A stretch of 64,000 bases of DNA from Ferruginibacter sp. Its GTDB lineage: Bacteria; Bacteroidota; Bacteroidia; Chitinophagales; Chitinophagaceae. Of this stretch, positions 26,610 to 35,661 are shown in pieces. The first letter of the stretch is position 1; each line of letters opens with the position of its first letter. The notes beneath the pieces were generated by a model, which saw only the letters and a list, made by a program, of their open reading frames with translations, had not been told where the DNA came from and made no database searches. The position numbers and the translations under genes are program-made. The DNA lies in contig JAOQAK010000075.1 of the NCBI GenBank assembly GCA_025963635.1, positions 1 to 64,000 of the forward strand, read 5' to 3'.

Positions 26610-27830
26610 CTATTGCTGAACTACCGCTTTTTGTACACGTGTTGTATTATCGGGCGCTTTAATTTCCAATTGGTAAATTCCCCCGCTTAACCTATTTGTA
26701 AACAAGGTTTGGGAGACGTTACTCACGTTTACAGCAAATTTGCCCGTGTACACCACCTGCCCGTTATTATTCATCAATCTTACCTGGTAAACACCGGTGG
26801 GCTGATTGGTGAACTGCAAATTAATTGTATTCCCCCGGATAGGATTTGGATATATGGTTATAGATCCGTCGGATTTTGCTGAAGCGACCTTTATTATAAT
26901 GCTGAATTTTTGTGAACCATCGCGATCCACACTTTTTATGCGGTAGAAATTATTTCCCCCGGCCGGCTTATCATCTACCCAGGAGTAGCTGTTATATGCG
27001 TTGTTCGTCTTAGAAACATCTATTGAATTCACCTTAGTGAAATCAATACCGGTTGTTGAATGCTCCACTTCGTATTTCAGAACATTAATTTCATTCTCAG
27101 CTTTCCAGCCTATTGATATTTTATTATTCTGCTGGAATCCTTCTAACGATGTAAAGGTTACCGGTAAGGTTGTAGGCACAAGGTTGGCCCGGAAAATGAT
27201 CCTGAATCTGTTTACATCAGCTGAAGCTGCATCGGTATTCACTGAAAAATTAATTTTTGTATTTCCGCTGAGGGTAAGCAGCGTGCTCGTGCCCAGGTAA
27301 GCGTCTTCCAAAGCAGCCTGCATTCCGGGATGATTCAAACTGATCGTTATAAATTCCAGTTGATAGGCCCGCCGGGTCGTTTTCCAAAGTTTAAAATATA
27401 ATGTGTCGCTTATGTAAATCAACGGCCTTCTCTCAATAGCCAGAATAGTTCCGTAACGGGATAAGCCGAGGTTTTCATTGGGATTAGTGAACTTGTAAGC
27501 GTCTTCTAAAGTAACGATATCATGAAATAAATTATTGTACTCTGTCAGAACCCCGTCGGCCAGACGGGTGGTATTGTCGGCATTTAAAAGATAAAGATTG
27601 GTTCTGATACTTTCCGATGTTAAAGGAGAATAGGTGTTCCTCAATGCGGACGAGTGATGAATATTTAGCGAAAAAGGAGCTGTATAATTTTTAGTTTCGA
27701 CGGAAAAAGATGCGAGCGAGATAACGCTAAATAATCCCATCCAAAAGCAAGTATAAAAAGAATAATAAGATCTGTTGCAAGATGGTAAAACAAAGCCAAA
27801 TAGTTGATGGGTAGATTTTTGGGGTTCCAT
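26610..27830 (-). CDS. Type IX secretion cargo protein with C-terminal sorting domain
   Basis: The last 80 residues form a type A T9SS sorting domain: ITIYPNPIRGNTINLQF, VYQVRLMNNNGQVVY and a closing basic/hydrophobic strand. This marks a secreted or surface-attached protein. A preceding Fib3/Ig-like strand region (EGFQQNNKISIGWKAENEINVLKYEVEHS) is typical of gliding/adhesion cargo. The N-terminal part is unrecognised. Three starts are possible (27884, 27830, or a later Met just before MGLFSVISLASFS, the most signal-like segment); I use 27830. It is transcribed alone, convergent with the RRM gene. Confidence 0.72.
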   Translation of the reverse strand: MEPQKSTHQLFGFVLPSCNRSYYSFYTCFWMGLFSVISLASFSVETKNYTAPFSLNIHHSSALRNTYSPLTSESIRTNLYLLNADNTTRLADGVLTEYNNLFHDIVTLEDAYKFTNPNENLGLSRYGTILAIERRPLIYISDTLYFKLWKTTRRAYQLEFITISLNHPGMQAALEDAYLGTSTLLTLSGNTKINFSVNTDAASADVNRFRIIFRANLVPTTLPVTFTSLEGFQQNNKISIGWKAENEINVLKYEVEHSTTGIDFTKVNSIDVSKTNNAYNSYSWVDDKPAGGNNFYRIKSVDRDGSQKFSIIIKVASAKSDGSITIYPNPIRGNTINLQFTNQPTGVYQVRLMNNNGQVVYTGKFAVNVSNVSQTLFTNRLSGGIYQLEIKAPDNTTRVQKAVVQQ

Positions 27831-27884
27831 AGGCTTTAATTGATTTATTAGGATATCTAAAGTAAGTGTGCTACACTTAACCAT

Positions 27885-28420
27885 AGTATAACGCTACTTG
27901 TATAAATATATTTTGCAATCCGGAGGGATTGTAAGATAAAGTCCGAAATCTTTTAATGAGAGGTGTTCATGAAGCACCAGGATGGCTGCTTAAAACGTGG
28001 AAGGGTACTTACAACGTGAAACGGCGGGGAACTGATACTTGACAGTTTGCACATGTGCAGATTTGGTTACTGCTTACTTCATAACATAGCTGTCGTCTCA
28101 GGATAATTATGTCCAGGCGTTTCAACAGCGCCTTATTCACTTGTATCCTGTACCACTATTGAATGGGACATCACAGAGAACTAATAACCGGTACGTTTTG
28201 AATGGGGAGGGAAAGAGGTACGAGATGAAGCCTTTGAATGGGAGAGACTATAAAACTGGACAGAGGAGTTCTTTAACAAGGGTATCCATTGCAGTTTATC
28301 CCTGCTTAAAAAGCATTTGGCTAAGCTAAGCTATTACAAAAACAAAGGAGTTGTAATTTTAAAGTTTGAAAACAAGTTAACTCAACTGGTATCCCTATCG
28401 TTAGCAGAACCCCTCGGGGC
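27885..28420. other. Intergenic region, no gene supported
   Basis: 536 bases between two minus-strand genes. The only structure seen is a TTGAATGGG-type word present three times (28158, 28196 and 28231 region). It produces a 62-codon frame with repeated L-N-G, which I do not accept as a gene. It should contain the 3' end signals of the CapD-like gene. Confidence 0.4.
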
Positions 28421-30346
28421 TTAGCTTACGCTGATGGGCAATTGTCCTATTTGGTGATCGACTGTAGGAGCTTTTTTCAGCTTATTCGGAGCATGATTAA
28501 ACTCAGGAAGCATTTTGGATAAAATAGGGGTGATTAACTCGTTGCTGTGCGAAATTGCAGCGGCTTCAAGCTTATTTAACAGGGAATAAAAATTTGGATT
28601 GGCTTCTGAACTTTTCTTAGCTCTTAAAATTTTGGGGTGATCAGTAGGTGCAAATTCTTCCGACGATTTAAACAACTCTTCGTACATTTTTTCACCAGGC
28701 CGTAGTTGAGTATACTTGATTGCAATATCCTTTCCTGGTACCAATCCAGCCAATTGAATCATACGGGACGCCAAGTCAATTATTTTGACAGGTTTACCCA
28801 TGTCAAAGAGAAGTATATCGCTCGATTTACCAATCTTCCCAGCTTCTAAAACCAATTTGGCTGCTTCCGGGATTGTCATGAAATAGCGGGTAATTTCCGG
28901 GTGTGTTAACGTCACAGGCCCGCCTTCAGCTATTTGCTTTTTAAAAGTTGCCACCACAGAACCTGCTGATCCAAGTACATTTCCAAAGCGGGTAGTAATA
29001 AATTCAGTGTTTGATTCAATTCGGTCATTTAAGCACTGGATATATATCTCTGATACCCTTTTTGTAGCACCCATCACGTTCGTTGGATTGACTGCCTTAT
29101 CAGTAGAAACCAATACAAACTTCTTTGCATTGTGCAACATCGATAAATCTGCGATCACCTTGGTTCCGAAAATGTTGGTGAGCACGGCCTCACTCGAGAA
29201 AAATTCCATTAAGGGAACATGTTTATACGCTGCTACATGAAAAACTATATCAGGCTGATAGGCTATAAATATTTTTTTGATGCGCATATAATCTCTCACG
29301 GACGCAACTTCCACCTGCAAGCCATCATAGTGCATTCCTTTCTGTTTCAGTTCATATTCAAGGTCAAACAGCCCCGATTCTGATTGGTCTAATATCACCA
29401 GCTTTTTTACATTGTGCCGGATCAACTGCCGGCAAATTTCACTTCCGATAGATCCTGCCGCACCTGTAACGAGAATGGTTGCATTTTTATAATTCGCTTT
29501 CGAAAGATCATTGGGCAGAATTATTTCATCCCTTTCCAAAAGATCTTCGATATTCATCTCCTTAACCTGGTTTTTTTGAAAGACTCCGCCCGACCACTGA
29601 TTTGCATGAGGCACCACATTGACCTTTATTTTGAAGGGTGCACACAAGTCTGTAATAGCAATTTTCCTCTCCACCGTTAATCGATCGATGGCAATGTACA
29701 GTTGCGTTATTTTTTTATCTCTTAATAATGCCGTGAATTGATCCCCATGAGCACTGTAAATCGGAACACCTTCTAATTTTTTGCCAATTAAATAGTGACT
29801 ATCATCAATGAACCCCACCAGCGTAGTATTTAATTTCGCATCCTGCTCCAATACTTTTTTTGTAATCTGCCCCATCATACCCGCTCCAAAAATGAGTGTT
29901 CTATGTGCACGGTTAGGTTTAGACAGCGCCATAAAGTATACCTCCTTTACCAGCAACCTGAAAGCCACCAGTATAAATATTACTGCAAATAAATTGATTA
30001 CCAGTAACGGAAGGGTTACTTCGCCCGAAAGTACGTTTTTCGTATCTGCAGTACTGATCACCGCCCAGATTGCAAACTGAAGAAAAGCAAATTTGATAAT
30101 TCTCACTATATCCTTAATTTCAGAATAGCGGATAATTCCTTTATAAATACCAAAAGTTACGATGCAGATGATACTGATCACAAGATTGGTGATCAAACCA
30201 GGCCAAAAAACTGCCAAATGGGGAAAATCCACAGATAAATGGCGTACAAGAAAAAATGAGGAAACGAACGAAATTGAAATTAAACTTATATCAAAACAAA
30301 AAATAATCCAGCGTGGAGCAAAATTCTTTAACAAAGGGTTGGGCAT
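28421..30346 (-). CDS. CapD/FlaA1-type membrane nucleotide-sugar 4,6-dehydratase
   Basis: Converts UDP-GlcNAc to UDP-4-keto-6-deoxy-GlcNAc, the entry to QuiNAc/FucNAc synthesis (family role). The track's start is TTG; the ATG at 30346 (MPNPLLKNFAPRW) is better and gives 641 residues. Four N-terminal membrane helices (about 10-145) are followed by a first Rossmann fold (FGAGMMG) and the SDR catalytic domain with ILVTGAAGSIGSE, STDKAVNPTNVMGATKR and a GEKMYEELF tail motif. It lies at the far end of the polysaccharide locus, separated by two unrelated genes, with a likely promoter near 30485. Confidence 0.88.
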   Translation of the reverse strand: MPNPLLKNFAPRWIIFCFDISLISISFVSSFFLVRHLSVDFPHLAVFWPGLITNLVISIICIVTFGIYKGIIRYSEIKDIVRIIKFAFLQFAIWAVISTADTKNVLSGEVTLPLLVINLFAVIFILVAFRLLVKEVYFMALSKPNRAHRTLIFGAGMMGQITKKVLEQDAKLNTTLVGFIDDSHYLIGKKLEGVPIYSAHGDQFTALLRDKKITQLYIAIDRLTVERKIAITDLCAPFKIKVNVVPHANQWSGGVFQKNQVKEMNIEDLLERDEIILPNDLSKANYKNATILVTGAAGSIGSEICRQLIRHNVKKLVILDQSESGLFDLEYELKQKGMHYDGLQVEVASVRDYMRIKKIFIAYQPDIVFHVAAYKHVPLMEFFSSEAVLTNIFGTKVIADLSMLHNAKKFVLVSTDKAVNPTNVMGATKRVSEIYIQCLNDRIESNTEFITTRFGNVLGSAGSVVATFKKQIAEGGPVTLTHPEITRYFMTIPEAAKLVLEAGKIGKSSDILLFDMGKPVKIIDLASRMIQLAGLVPGKDIAIKYTQLRPGEKMYEELFKSSEEFAPTDHPKILRAKKSSEANPNFYSLLNKLEAAAISHSNELITPILSKMLPEFNHAPNKLKKAPTVDHQIGQLPISVS

Positions 30347-30759
30347 GGTAGTCAATTTAATTCTGGCAAATCGATAAGGTATGTAGAAATCCAATTTCAG
30401 GTATATTAACCAGGCTTTTCTCCAAAAAATGAAAAATAAATGGCATGTCTAACAAGTTTTATCTCGCAACCTTATAACGGTTAACAAAAATACGTCCAAA
30501 CTAAAGAAATAAATCATTTTCATGCAATTTTTCTATTATGTATGCAGTTATTATTCTTTTCTATCTGAAGATTAGGTAAAAAGATGGTTCTACACGTCGC
30601 AATTCTTGGAACAGTAGCCTCACCATACTTCCTCCTGAGTATTATTATTCAAATTTTCCCACACAGCATGAAATTATATTACCTGGTAAAGAAACGAAAA
30701 CAGCCAAAATTCTGGCCTCGTTCTGCATAGGTGACACCAGGCCAAAATATTACAGGCCA
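30347..30759 (-). promoter_or_regulatory. Upstream region of the CapD-like gene
   Basis: About 410 bases without a gene. CAAAAATA at 30485-30492 is, on the minus strand, TATTTTTG, a TAnnTTTG match, predicting a leader of about 130 bases. TGGCCT/AGGCCA inverted words near 30713-30744 may form a weak terminator for the YdcF-like gene. Confidence 0.4.
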
Positions 30760-31524
30760 TTACCTGGAAATGGCAGCTTTCAAATTTCCAAGGTATTCAT
30801 GTATAAGATAGTTCATTAACCAGATATTGCCGAAAGATGGCCACCATTTCATACTATTATCTTCGGAAGCTTCCTTTATTTTATAATTTGTTGGGGCTGC
30901 TATGGGGTGAAATCCTTCGGTCTTAAATATTTTCATAGCCCGCGACATATGAAGGGCATCCGTAACAACGATTAATTTTGAGCTTTTATCATATCGTTTG
31001 CCTAATTCTTTGGCTTCCTCCAGGGTAGTACGGGGTTTATTAAGTGTTTCAAGTTCATTGGCGCCAACACCAAGATTAATGGCAGCCCGTTTGGTAACCT
31101 GGGCCTGCGTCTCCAACCCTACAGGCGAAAAACCCGAACAAATGATCACACTATTTTTAATGGCGCGGTGAATCCTGATTCCTTCGGCCAGCCTCCCCAG
31201 CGCAACCATTCCTATCTGCGCATTTGCAGGCAGCCGCTTGTCGAGCGTATAGCCGCTCCCTAATACATGAATCAGCGTTTTGACTGTGTCTGTGTTATCA
31301 ACGGGTAAAAGGAATGGTGGGTACTCCCGTTCAATTTTATCAGCAAGGTAGTTGGGCAAATAAGAAGTGGAGCACAATAAAAATATACTTAAGGAGATGG
31401 AAACTAACGCTATAGCCACTCTTCTCTTATGGTAGCGGTTGAAAAAATATGCGGTCAGCAGCAGTAATACTAATGCATTGAAGATGGTGGCCTGGCCTTT
31501 AAGATCGTATAAAAATGAAGTCAT
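30760..31524 (-). CDS. YdcF/ElyC/SanA-like membrane protein (DUF218)
   Basis: 254 residues. Two N-terminal membrane helices (about 14-28 and 36-55) are followed by a DUF218 domain: HVLGSGYTLDKRLPANAQ, VIICSGFS, LNKPRTTLEEAKE, LIVVTDALHMSRAMKIF. ElyC/SanA homologues affect envelope integrity and possibly undecaprenyl-phosphate-linked carbohydrate metabolism, which fits its place beside a polysaccharide locus. The precise reaction is unknown. It is probably expressed independently of the genes on either side. Confidence 0.82.
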   Translation of the reverse strand: MTSFLYDLKGQATIFNALVLLLLTAYFFNRYHKRRVAIALVSISLSIFLLCSTSYLPNYLADKIEREYPPFLLPVDNTDTVKTLIHVLGSGYTLDKRLPANAQIGMVALGRLAEGIRIHRAIKNSVIICSGFSPVGLETQAQVTKRAAINLGVGANELETLNKPRTTLEEAKELGKRYDKSSKLIVVTDALHMSRAMKIFKTEGFHPIAAPTNYKIKEASEDNSMKWWPSFGNIWLMNYLIHEYLGNLKAAISR

Positions 31525-31756
31525 AGACTGCTATGGGTAAATAATAAGGGCGCAATGTACTAAATGTAGCCGGAGCGGTTTAATCTGAATTCATTCAGGA
31601 TTATTCACAAACCACGGTTTGGCTCCAAAAAAAGGGTGAATTAAGCGTAAATCTAAAAAAGCTGACTAAGAAAGCGATTAGATTTGTGATACTGCAAATA
31701 CCAGATCACCCACAACAGCAATATTCCTGACCCCTCTAACCTAGTTCCCTTCTCTT

Positions 31757-32287
31757 TTACAATGACTGTTTTAACTGTACGGCCTGCTGGTGCAGGTACT
31801 GTATACTACTTATTTTTAACTGTAACATACGCTGGATATGAAGGCCATTATCATCTATTGCTTTCAGTGACAAAACTTCTATTTCATTCATCCAATCGGT
31901 ATAACGCTGCCCGGCGGAAGCGTTGTCGTCTCTTGTTCTGAAATAATCGAGCAAGTCGAGCATTAACAATTTTTGTGCATACACTTCTTTAATCGCCACT
32001 AATTTACGTTTAGCCAAGGCTGCCTGGTATCGTTGCTCAATCAAGAGATATTCAAGCAATTCCGTTGTTTTCTCTTCATGTAATTTTACGTGTGGGGAAA
32101 TGCTCTTCCGTTGGGAGGAATTGTGTAAAAACACTTCCATTTCTGAAAGCTTCACAAGCGCATGAACGGGAAGATCACGCTTACCGATTTCATACAAAGA
32201 CAAGCGGCTGCGAGTGGTTGACAGGTATTCCGCCATTTGTGCCTGCGACAGGGCAAATTTTTCACGTAGCGATTTAGTTGTTTTCAT
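31757..32287 (-). CDS. XRE-family transcriptional regulator
   Basis: 176 residues. The N-terminal 60 residues are a Cro/CI helix-turn-helix (FALSQAQMAEYLSTTRSRLSLYEIGKRDLP). The remaining two thirds is predicted helical, possibly coiled, with no recognised ligand domain. It follows the last gene of the polysaccharide operon on the same strand. The 150 bases upstream hold five TGTAGCA/TGCTACA sites, the nearest at the expected -33 region. Autoregulation and control of the neighbouring locus are inferred. Confidence 0.82.
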   Translation of the reverse strand: MKTTKSLREKFALSQAQMAEYLSTTRSRLSLYEIGKRDLPVHALVKLSEMEVFLHNSSQRKSISPHVKLHEEKTTELLEYLLIEQRYQAALAKRKLVAIKEVYAQKLLMLDLLDYFRTRDDNASAGQRYTDWMNEIEVLSLKAIDDNGLHIQRMLQLKISSIQYLHQQAVQLKQSL

Positions 32288-32327
32288 AAATGGGCTTTAT
32301 TACAAAATATAACTTATCCCATTCATT

Positions 32328-32443
32328 GGTAGCATTTTTTTGAAAAAATTAAAAATTGCTACACAATTGTAGCATTATTATTTTCAAAATAATAAATGCT
32401 ACAAGTATGGTGCATTTATTTTTAAGGGAAAAAAATTGCTACT
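32328..32443. promoter_or_regulatory. Cluster of TGTAGCA / TGCTACA sites upstream of the XRE gene
   Basis: Sites: GGTAGCA 32328, TGCTACA 32357, TGTAGCA 32368, TGCTACA 32397, TGCTACT 32437. The second and third form a perfect palindrome with four-base spacing. The third and fourth bound a 17-base near-perfect inverted repeat (TGTAGCATTATTATTTT). The 12-mer AAAAATTGCTAC occurs twice, 80 bases apart. No gene is supported between 32288 and 32561. Confidence 0.65.
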
Positions 32444-32561
32444 TGCTTTGGAAATTTGATAATAAACGATGTTTGGGAAAAGAGTTGTACCATTTTCGTA
32501 AAGAACATAATGTCGTAGTTGCTAAAGGGGGGAATTTAACACAACCTGGAGAAGGTGTTTG

Positions 32562-33512
32562 CTAATGGGTGGCAACCCGGATAAGTGGCACTTTTAATGC
32601 CCAGTAACCAATGCTGAGAATGATTAATAAGATAAGAAGACTTGGAAAATTTACATATCCATACACAATTGTAAGATTTATCAATAACTGGATAAAAGCA
32701 TATACCACACTAACAAGCAAGTGTGGTATTCCTTTTTCATTACTGAAGTACTGATACAGATGTTTTCTGTGAGGTTTAAAGATATTTTCCTTTTGATAAA
32801 TGCGTTGAGCAATGGTATACACTGAGTCTATCCCATAAATGAGGAGCAGCCCGATGTATATAAAGTTATTTGTGTGTTGTATGCGCAGGATCAATAGAAA
32901 CACGATCAGTATTGCCAGGCTGATACCGCCCACATCACCTGCAAAGCATCTTGCTTTTTTCCGTGCATTAAAGAAATTAAATGCGAGTAAAGCTGCAATG
33001 GAAACCAGTTCCAGCGAATGTAGCTTTCCATTGGTTTCAGTTAATAATAATGGCACTATTACGGCAAGTGAATATAAGCCAGTTATCCCATTGATGCCAT
33101 CCATGAAATTATAGGCATTGATAATACCGATAATAACTATTCCGATCGCAATTAAGTACAATGGCGAAAGAGTGGTTAATAAGCCACATTGCCAGAATAT
33201 TAATAGCACCGACATTAAATGCACACTGAATTTCAGTCCGTTGTTAAGCGTTCGAACATCATCAACAAAACTGATGATACCAGATGCGAGCATCGCCGTC
33301 AAAAAAAATGGATAAGAATAGCCATTTAATAAAAAGAAGAGAATTGCCGCCAATAAAAAAATAATTCCACCACCACGTATGGTCGGCACACTATGCGAAC
33401 TTCTTTCATTAGGCTTATCAATAATATTGAAATGAACAGCAATCTTGAAATATACAAGCTCTGCAATCATCAGGATAACCAATGCCAATATAAATTCCAC
33501 TAACAATTGCAT
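32562..33512 (-). CDS. WecA/WbpL-type undecaprenyl-phosphate sugar-1-phosphate transferase
   Basis: Initiating enzyme that links a UDP-(6-deoxy)HexNAc to undecaprenyl phosphate at the inner membrane. 316 residues with about ten membrane helices. Family motifs in the cytosolic loops: SFVDDVRTL, NAYNFMDGINGI (catalytic Asp region), CFAGDVGG and HRKHLYQ. Its partner reductase gene ends seven bases upstream. Together with the CapD-like enzyme it matches the Pseudomonas O-antigen initiation arrangement (WbpM/WbpV/WbpL), by analogy. Confidence 0.9.
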   Translation of the reverse strand: MQLLVEFILALVILMIAELVYFKIAVHFNIIDKPNERSSHSVPTIRGGGIIFLLAAILFFLLNGYSYPFFLTAMLASGIISFVDDVRTLNNGLKFSVHLMSVLLIFWQCGLLTTLSPLYLIAIGIVIIGIINAYNFMDGINGITGLYSLAVIVPLLLTETNGKLHSLELVSIAALLAFNFFNARKKARCFAGDVGGISLAILIVFLLILRIQHTNNFIYIGLLLIYGIDSVYTIAQRIYQKENIFKPHRKHLYQYFSNEKGIPHLLVSVVYAFIQLLINLTIVYGYVNFPSLLILLIILSIGYWALKVPLIRVATH

Positions 33513-33518
33513 GGTAGT

Positions 33519-34412
33519 TTATTCAACTTCCCAGTGTTTCAATACCTCATGAGATTGCCATCCAAGAAGGTTTCGGGCCTTGCTATCATTGAAAGTGAGC
33601 GTGCTGGTTATTTTTTTTAGTTTGTTGGAATTTAGGGGAAATTTGGAACCAATTAGGTCACCTGCAAAGCCGAGTAATTTTGCCACGATCAACGGCAAAG
33701 CAACAGGTTCGTTCTTTTTATAAAAAGTTGCAATGGTGTGTTCCAGCTCTTTAAAGGAAGGATGATAGCCATCTGTAAGGTTGTACACGCCAGATAGTCC
33801 TTGTATGTTTGTTATAAAGTTTGCCAGGTCGTTGGCCAATATCATTGACTTTTTAGAATCAGCTTTTCCAATGCTCAAATACCTGCCGGAACGAATCCCA
33901 CTTACCATTGCACCTAAATTTCCTGGTGCCCGTTTGCCGGCTATCAATGGCAACCTCAAAATATAATATTCGATGTTTTTCTTTGTACACCAGCCTGCAA
34001 TCATTTTTTCTGCTTCTATCTTACTATTTCCATAAGGATCAGTAGCCAGTAGCAGTGCATCTTCAGCAATGTCAATTCCTTCTATCAAACCATATACGGC
34101 CACACTGCTTATAAAAACAAACTTTTTAAGAGAATCGTTATTTTCCAGTGCTTCCAGCAAATGCCGGGTGCCTTGCACATTTACAGCATAAAAATCTGCT
34201 TTGTCTTCAGCATTCTTAGGAATCATATGAGCTTTACCAGCAGCATGAACCACGGTATCACCAGCAAGAACTGAAGTACATTTAGTTCCCAAATCCCACT
34301 TAACGGTATTCATAGTGGACCGTCCCACAGTAATGTAATCTAAATGCAGATTATCCAGCCTCTCTGTCATTGCCTTACCTAAAAAACCACTGGCACCCGT
34401 AAGAAGAATCAT
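33519..34412 (-). CDS. NAD-dependent epimerase/reductase (WbpV-like, 6-deoxy-HexNAc pathway)
   Basis: 297-residue extended SDR. TGASGFLG near the N-terminus binds NAD(P), and the catalytic Tyr/Lys pair is in DPYGNSKIEAEK. The C-terminal part is short, as in 4-keto-reductases that finish UDP-QuiNAc or UDP-FucNAc. It lies directly before the WecA-like gene, which probably uses its product. Reductase versus epimerase cannot be separated by reading alone. Confidence 0.8.
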   Translation of the reverse strand: MILLTGASGFLGKAMTERLDNLHLDYITVGRSTMNTVKWDLGTKCTSVLAGDTVVHAAGKAHMIPKNAEDKADFYAVNVQGTRHLLEALENNDSLKKFVFISSVAVYGLIEGIDIAEDALLLATDPYGNSKIEAEKMIAGWCTKKNIEYYILRLPLIAGKRAPGNLGAMVSGIRSGRYLSIGKADSKKSMILANDLANFITNIQGLSGVYNLTDGYHPSFKELEHTIATFYKKNEPVALPLIVAKLLGFAGDLIGSKFPLNSNKLKKITSTLTFNDSKARNLLGWQSHEVLKHWEVE

Positions 34413-34467
34413 CGTAAATTGCTTATTTGCAAATAGTAAATAAAGAAGAAATTAAATCAACGGGTTG

Positions 34468-35661
34468 TTAGTCGGAAATGCTAGTCAATTCATTCAAATA
34501 TTTTTCGGCAAGTATCTTTCTACTAAACTCCGTTTCAGCCAATCGCCTTGCAGCTTCAGCCATCCTGTTTCTCTCACCAGAATCGTTTGCCAGTCTTTTT
34601 ATTGCTAGAGACATTTGATTTGGACAAGTCGGGTTAACCGTTATACCAGCGTTTTCATACTCCAATAAATCTTTGATCCACCCTGCAGTAGATTGAATTA
34701 TTGGAACGCCCGCCGCAAAAGCATCAAACATTTTATTGGGAGAACTTGTTTGCAAAACAGGAATATCTTTAAAAGTGACAAAAGCAGCATGCGAACTTTG
34801 CAGCCAGCGCCTTACTTCAGTCTTGGGAATTAATCCAATGAACCAGGTATTCGCAATTTTTTTTTCTTTCACATACTGTTCCAATTCAATTTTTTCTTTG
34901 CCGTCACCAATAAATACAAAAATAGCTTCGGGAATATTCGTCAATTCAATGGCCTTTATTATTTGCATACAATCGTCCATCAAACCCAAAGACCCTGTAT
35001 AAACAAATATTTTTTTATTATTCGCCCATAAAGGAAGTTCAAACCCGGGATCTTTCTCCTGGAAAAGTTCGTTGTCGCAGGCATTGGGTATTGTCAACAG
35101 CTTTGTACTGCTGAATCTCGCTTGTATGGAATCAGTCATTCCTTTCGAACAAGTCACAACCAGGTCAGCTTTGCTGTAACAAAGTTTTTCAAAATAATAG
35201 GCAAATCTCATAAGGGTTTTGTTCTTTATTAACCCAAGTTGTATTGCGCCTTCTGGCCAGAGATCACGGACTTCGAAGACAAATTTTTTCTTCCTTTTGA
35301 AAGTTTTTGCGAATAAGCCGGGTAGGCCGATTGTAATAGGTCCGGAACTGCAAATAACTACATCGAACGGTATTACTAAAGCATAATAAATTGAGATGAT
35401 AGAAAATAATCCAAATTTGAAAGCTCTGTGTACAATAGAATGTTTATTGGATTGATTGATATTTACAATTACCACCTCAATCCCATCGATCACCTGCTTA
35501 TCAATAAACTTTGTTGCCCGGATATCCGATTTGTCGTATGGACTGGTAACTACGGTAACCCTATGCCCTGCTTCAATCCATCGTTTTGGCAATTCATACA
35601 TCCGGGTACTCCAGCCACCGTTTGGTGTACCGAAGTATTGGTAAAAAATTAAAATTTGCAT
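34468..35661 (-). CDS. Glycosyltransferase family 4 (WbuB-like)
   Basis: 397 residues, GT-B fold. N-terminal donor-independent domain starts MQILIFYQYFGTPNGGWSTR. FEVRDLWPEGAIQLG is the hallmark of the WbuB/fucosamine-transferase group, and the C-terminal half carries the GT4 nucleotide-sugar site ending FDAFAAGVPIIQS. It overlaps the adenylating-enzyme gene by one base. It likely adds the second sugar to the lipid-linked HexNAc (inference from family and position). Confidence 0.85.
   Translation of the reverse strand: MQILIFYQYFGTPNGGWSTRMYELPKRWIEAGHRVTVVTSPYDKSDIRATKFIDKQVIDGIEVVIVNINQSNKHSIVHRAFKFGLFSIISIYYALVIPFDVVICSSGPITIGLPGLFAKTFKRKKKFVFEVRDLWPEGAIQLGLIKNKTLMRFAYYFEKLCYSKADLVVTCSKGMTDSIQARFSSTKLLTIPNACDNELFQEKDPGFELPLWANNKKIFVYTGSLGLMDDCMQIIKAIELTNIPEAIFVFIGDGKEKIELEQYVKEKKIANTWFIGLIPKTEVRRWLQSSHAAFVTFKDIPVLQTSSPNKMFDAFAAGVPIIQSTAGWIKDLLEYENAGITVNPTCPNQMSLAIKRLANDSGERNRMAEAARRLAETEFSRKILAEKYLNELTSISD

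Noticed and set aside
28141-28329. 62-codon ORF with repeated L-N-G
   Set aside because: Arises from three copies of a TTGAATGGG word; no signal, terminator or family.
32288-32443. CRISPR-like array in the repeat-rich region
   Set aside because: Sites are 7 bases, in both orientations and unevenly spaced; no direct repeats with unique spacers.
32356-32565. 69-codon plus-strand ORF between the XRE gene and the WecA-like gene
   Set aside because: Lies over the TGTAGCA operator cluster and has no protein-like composition.
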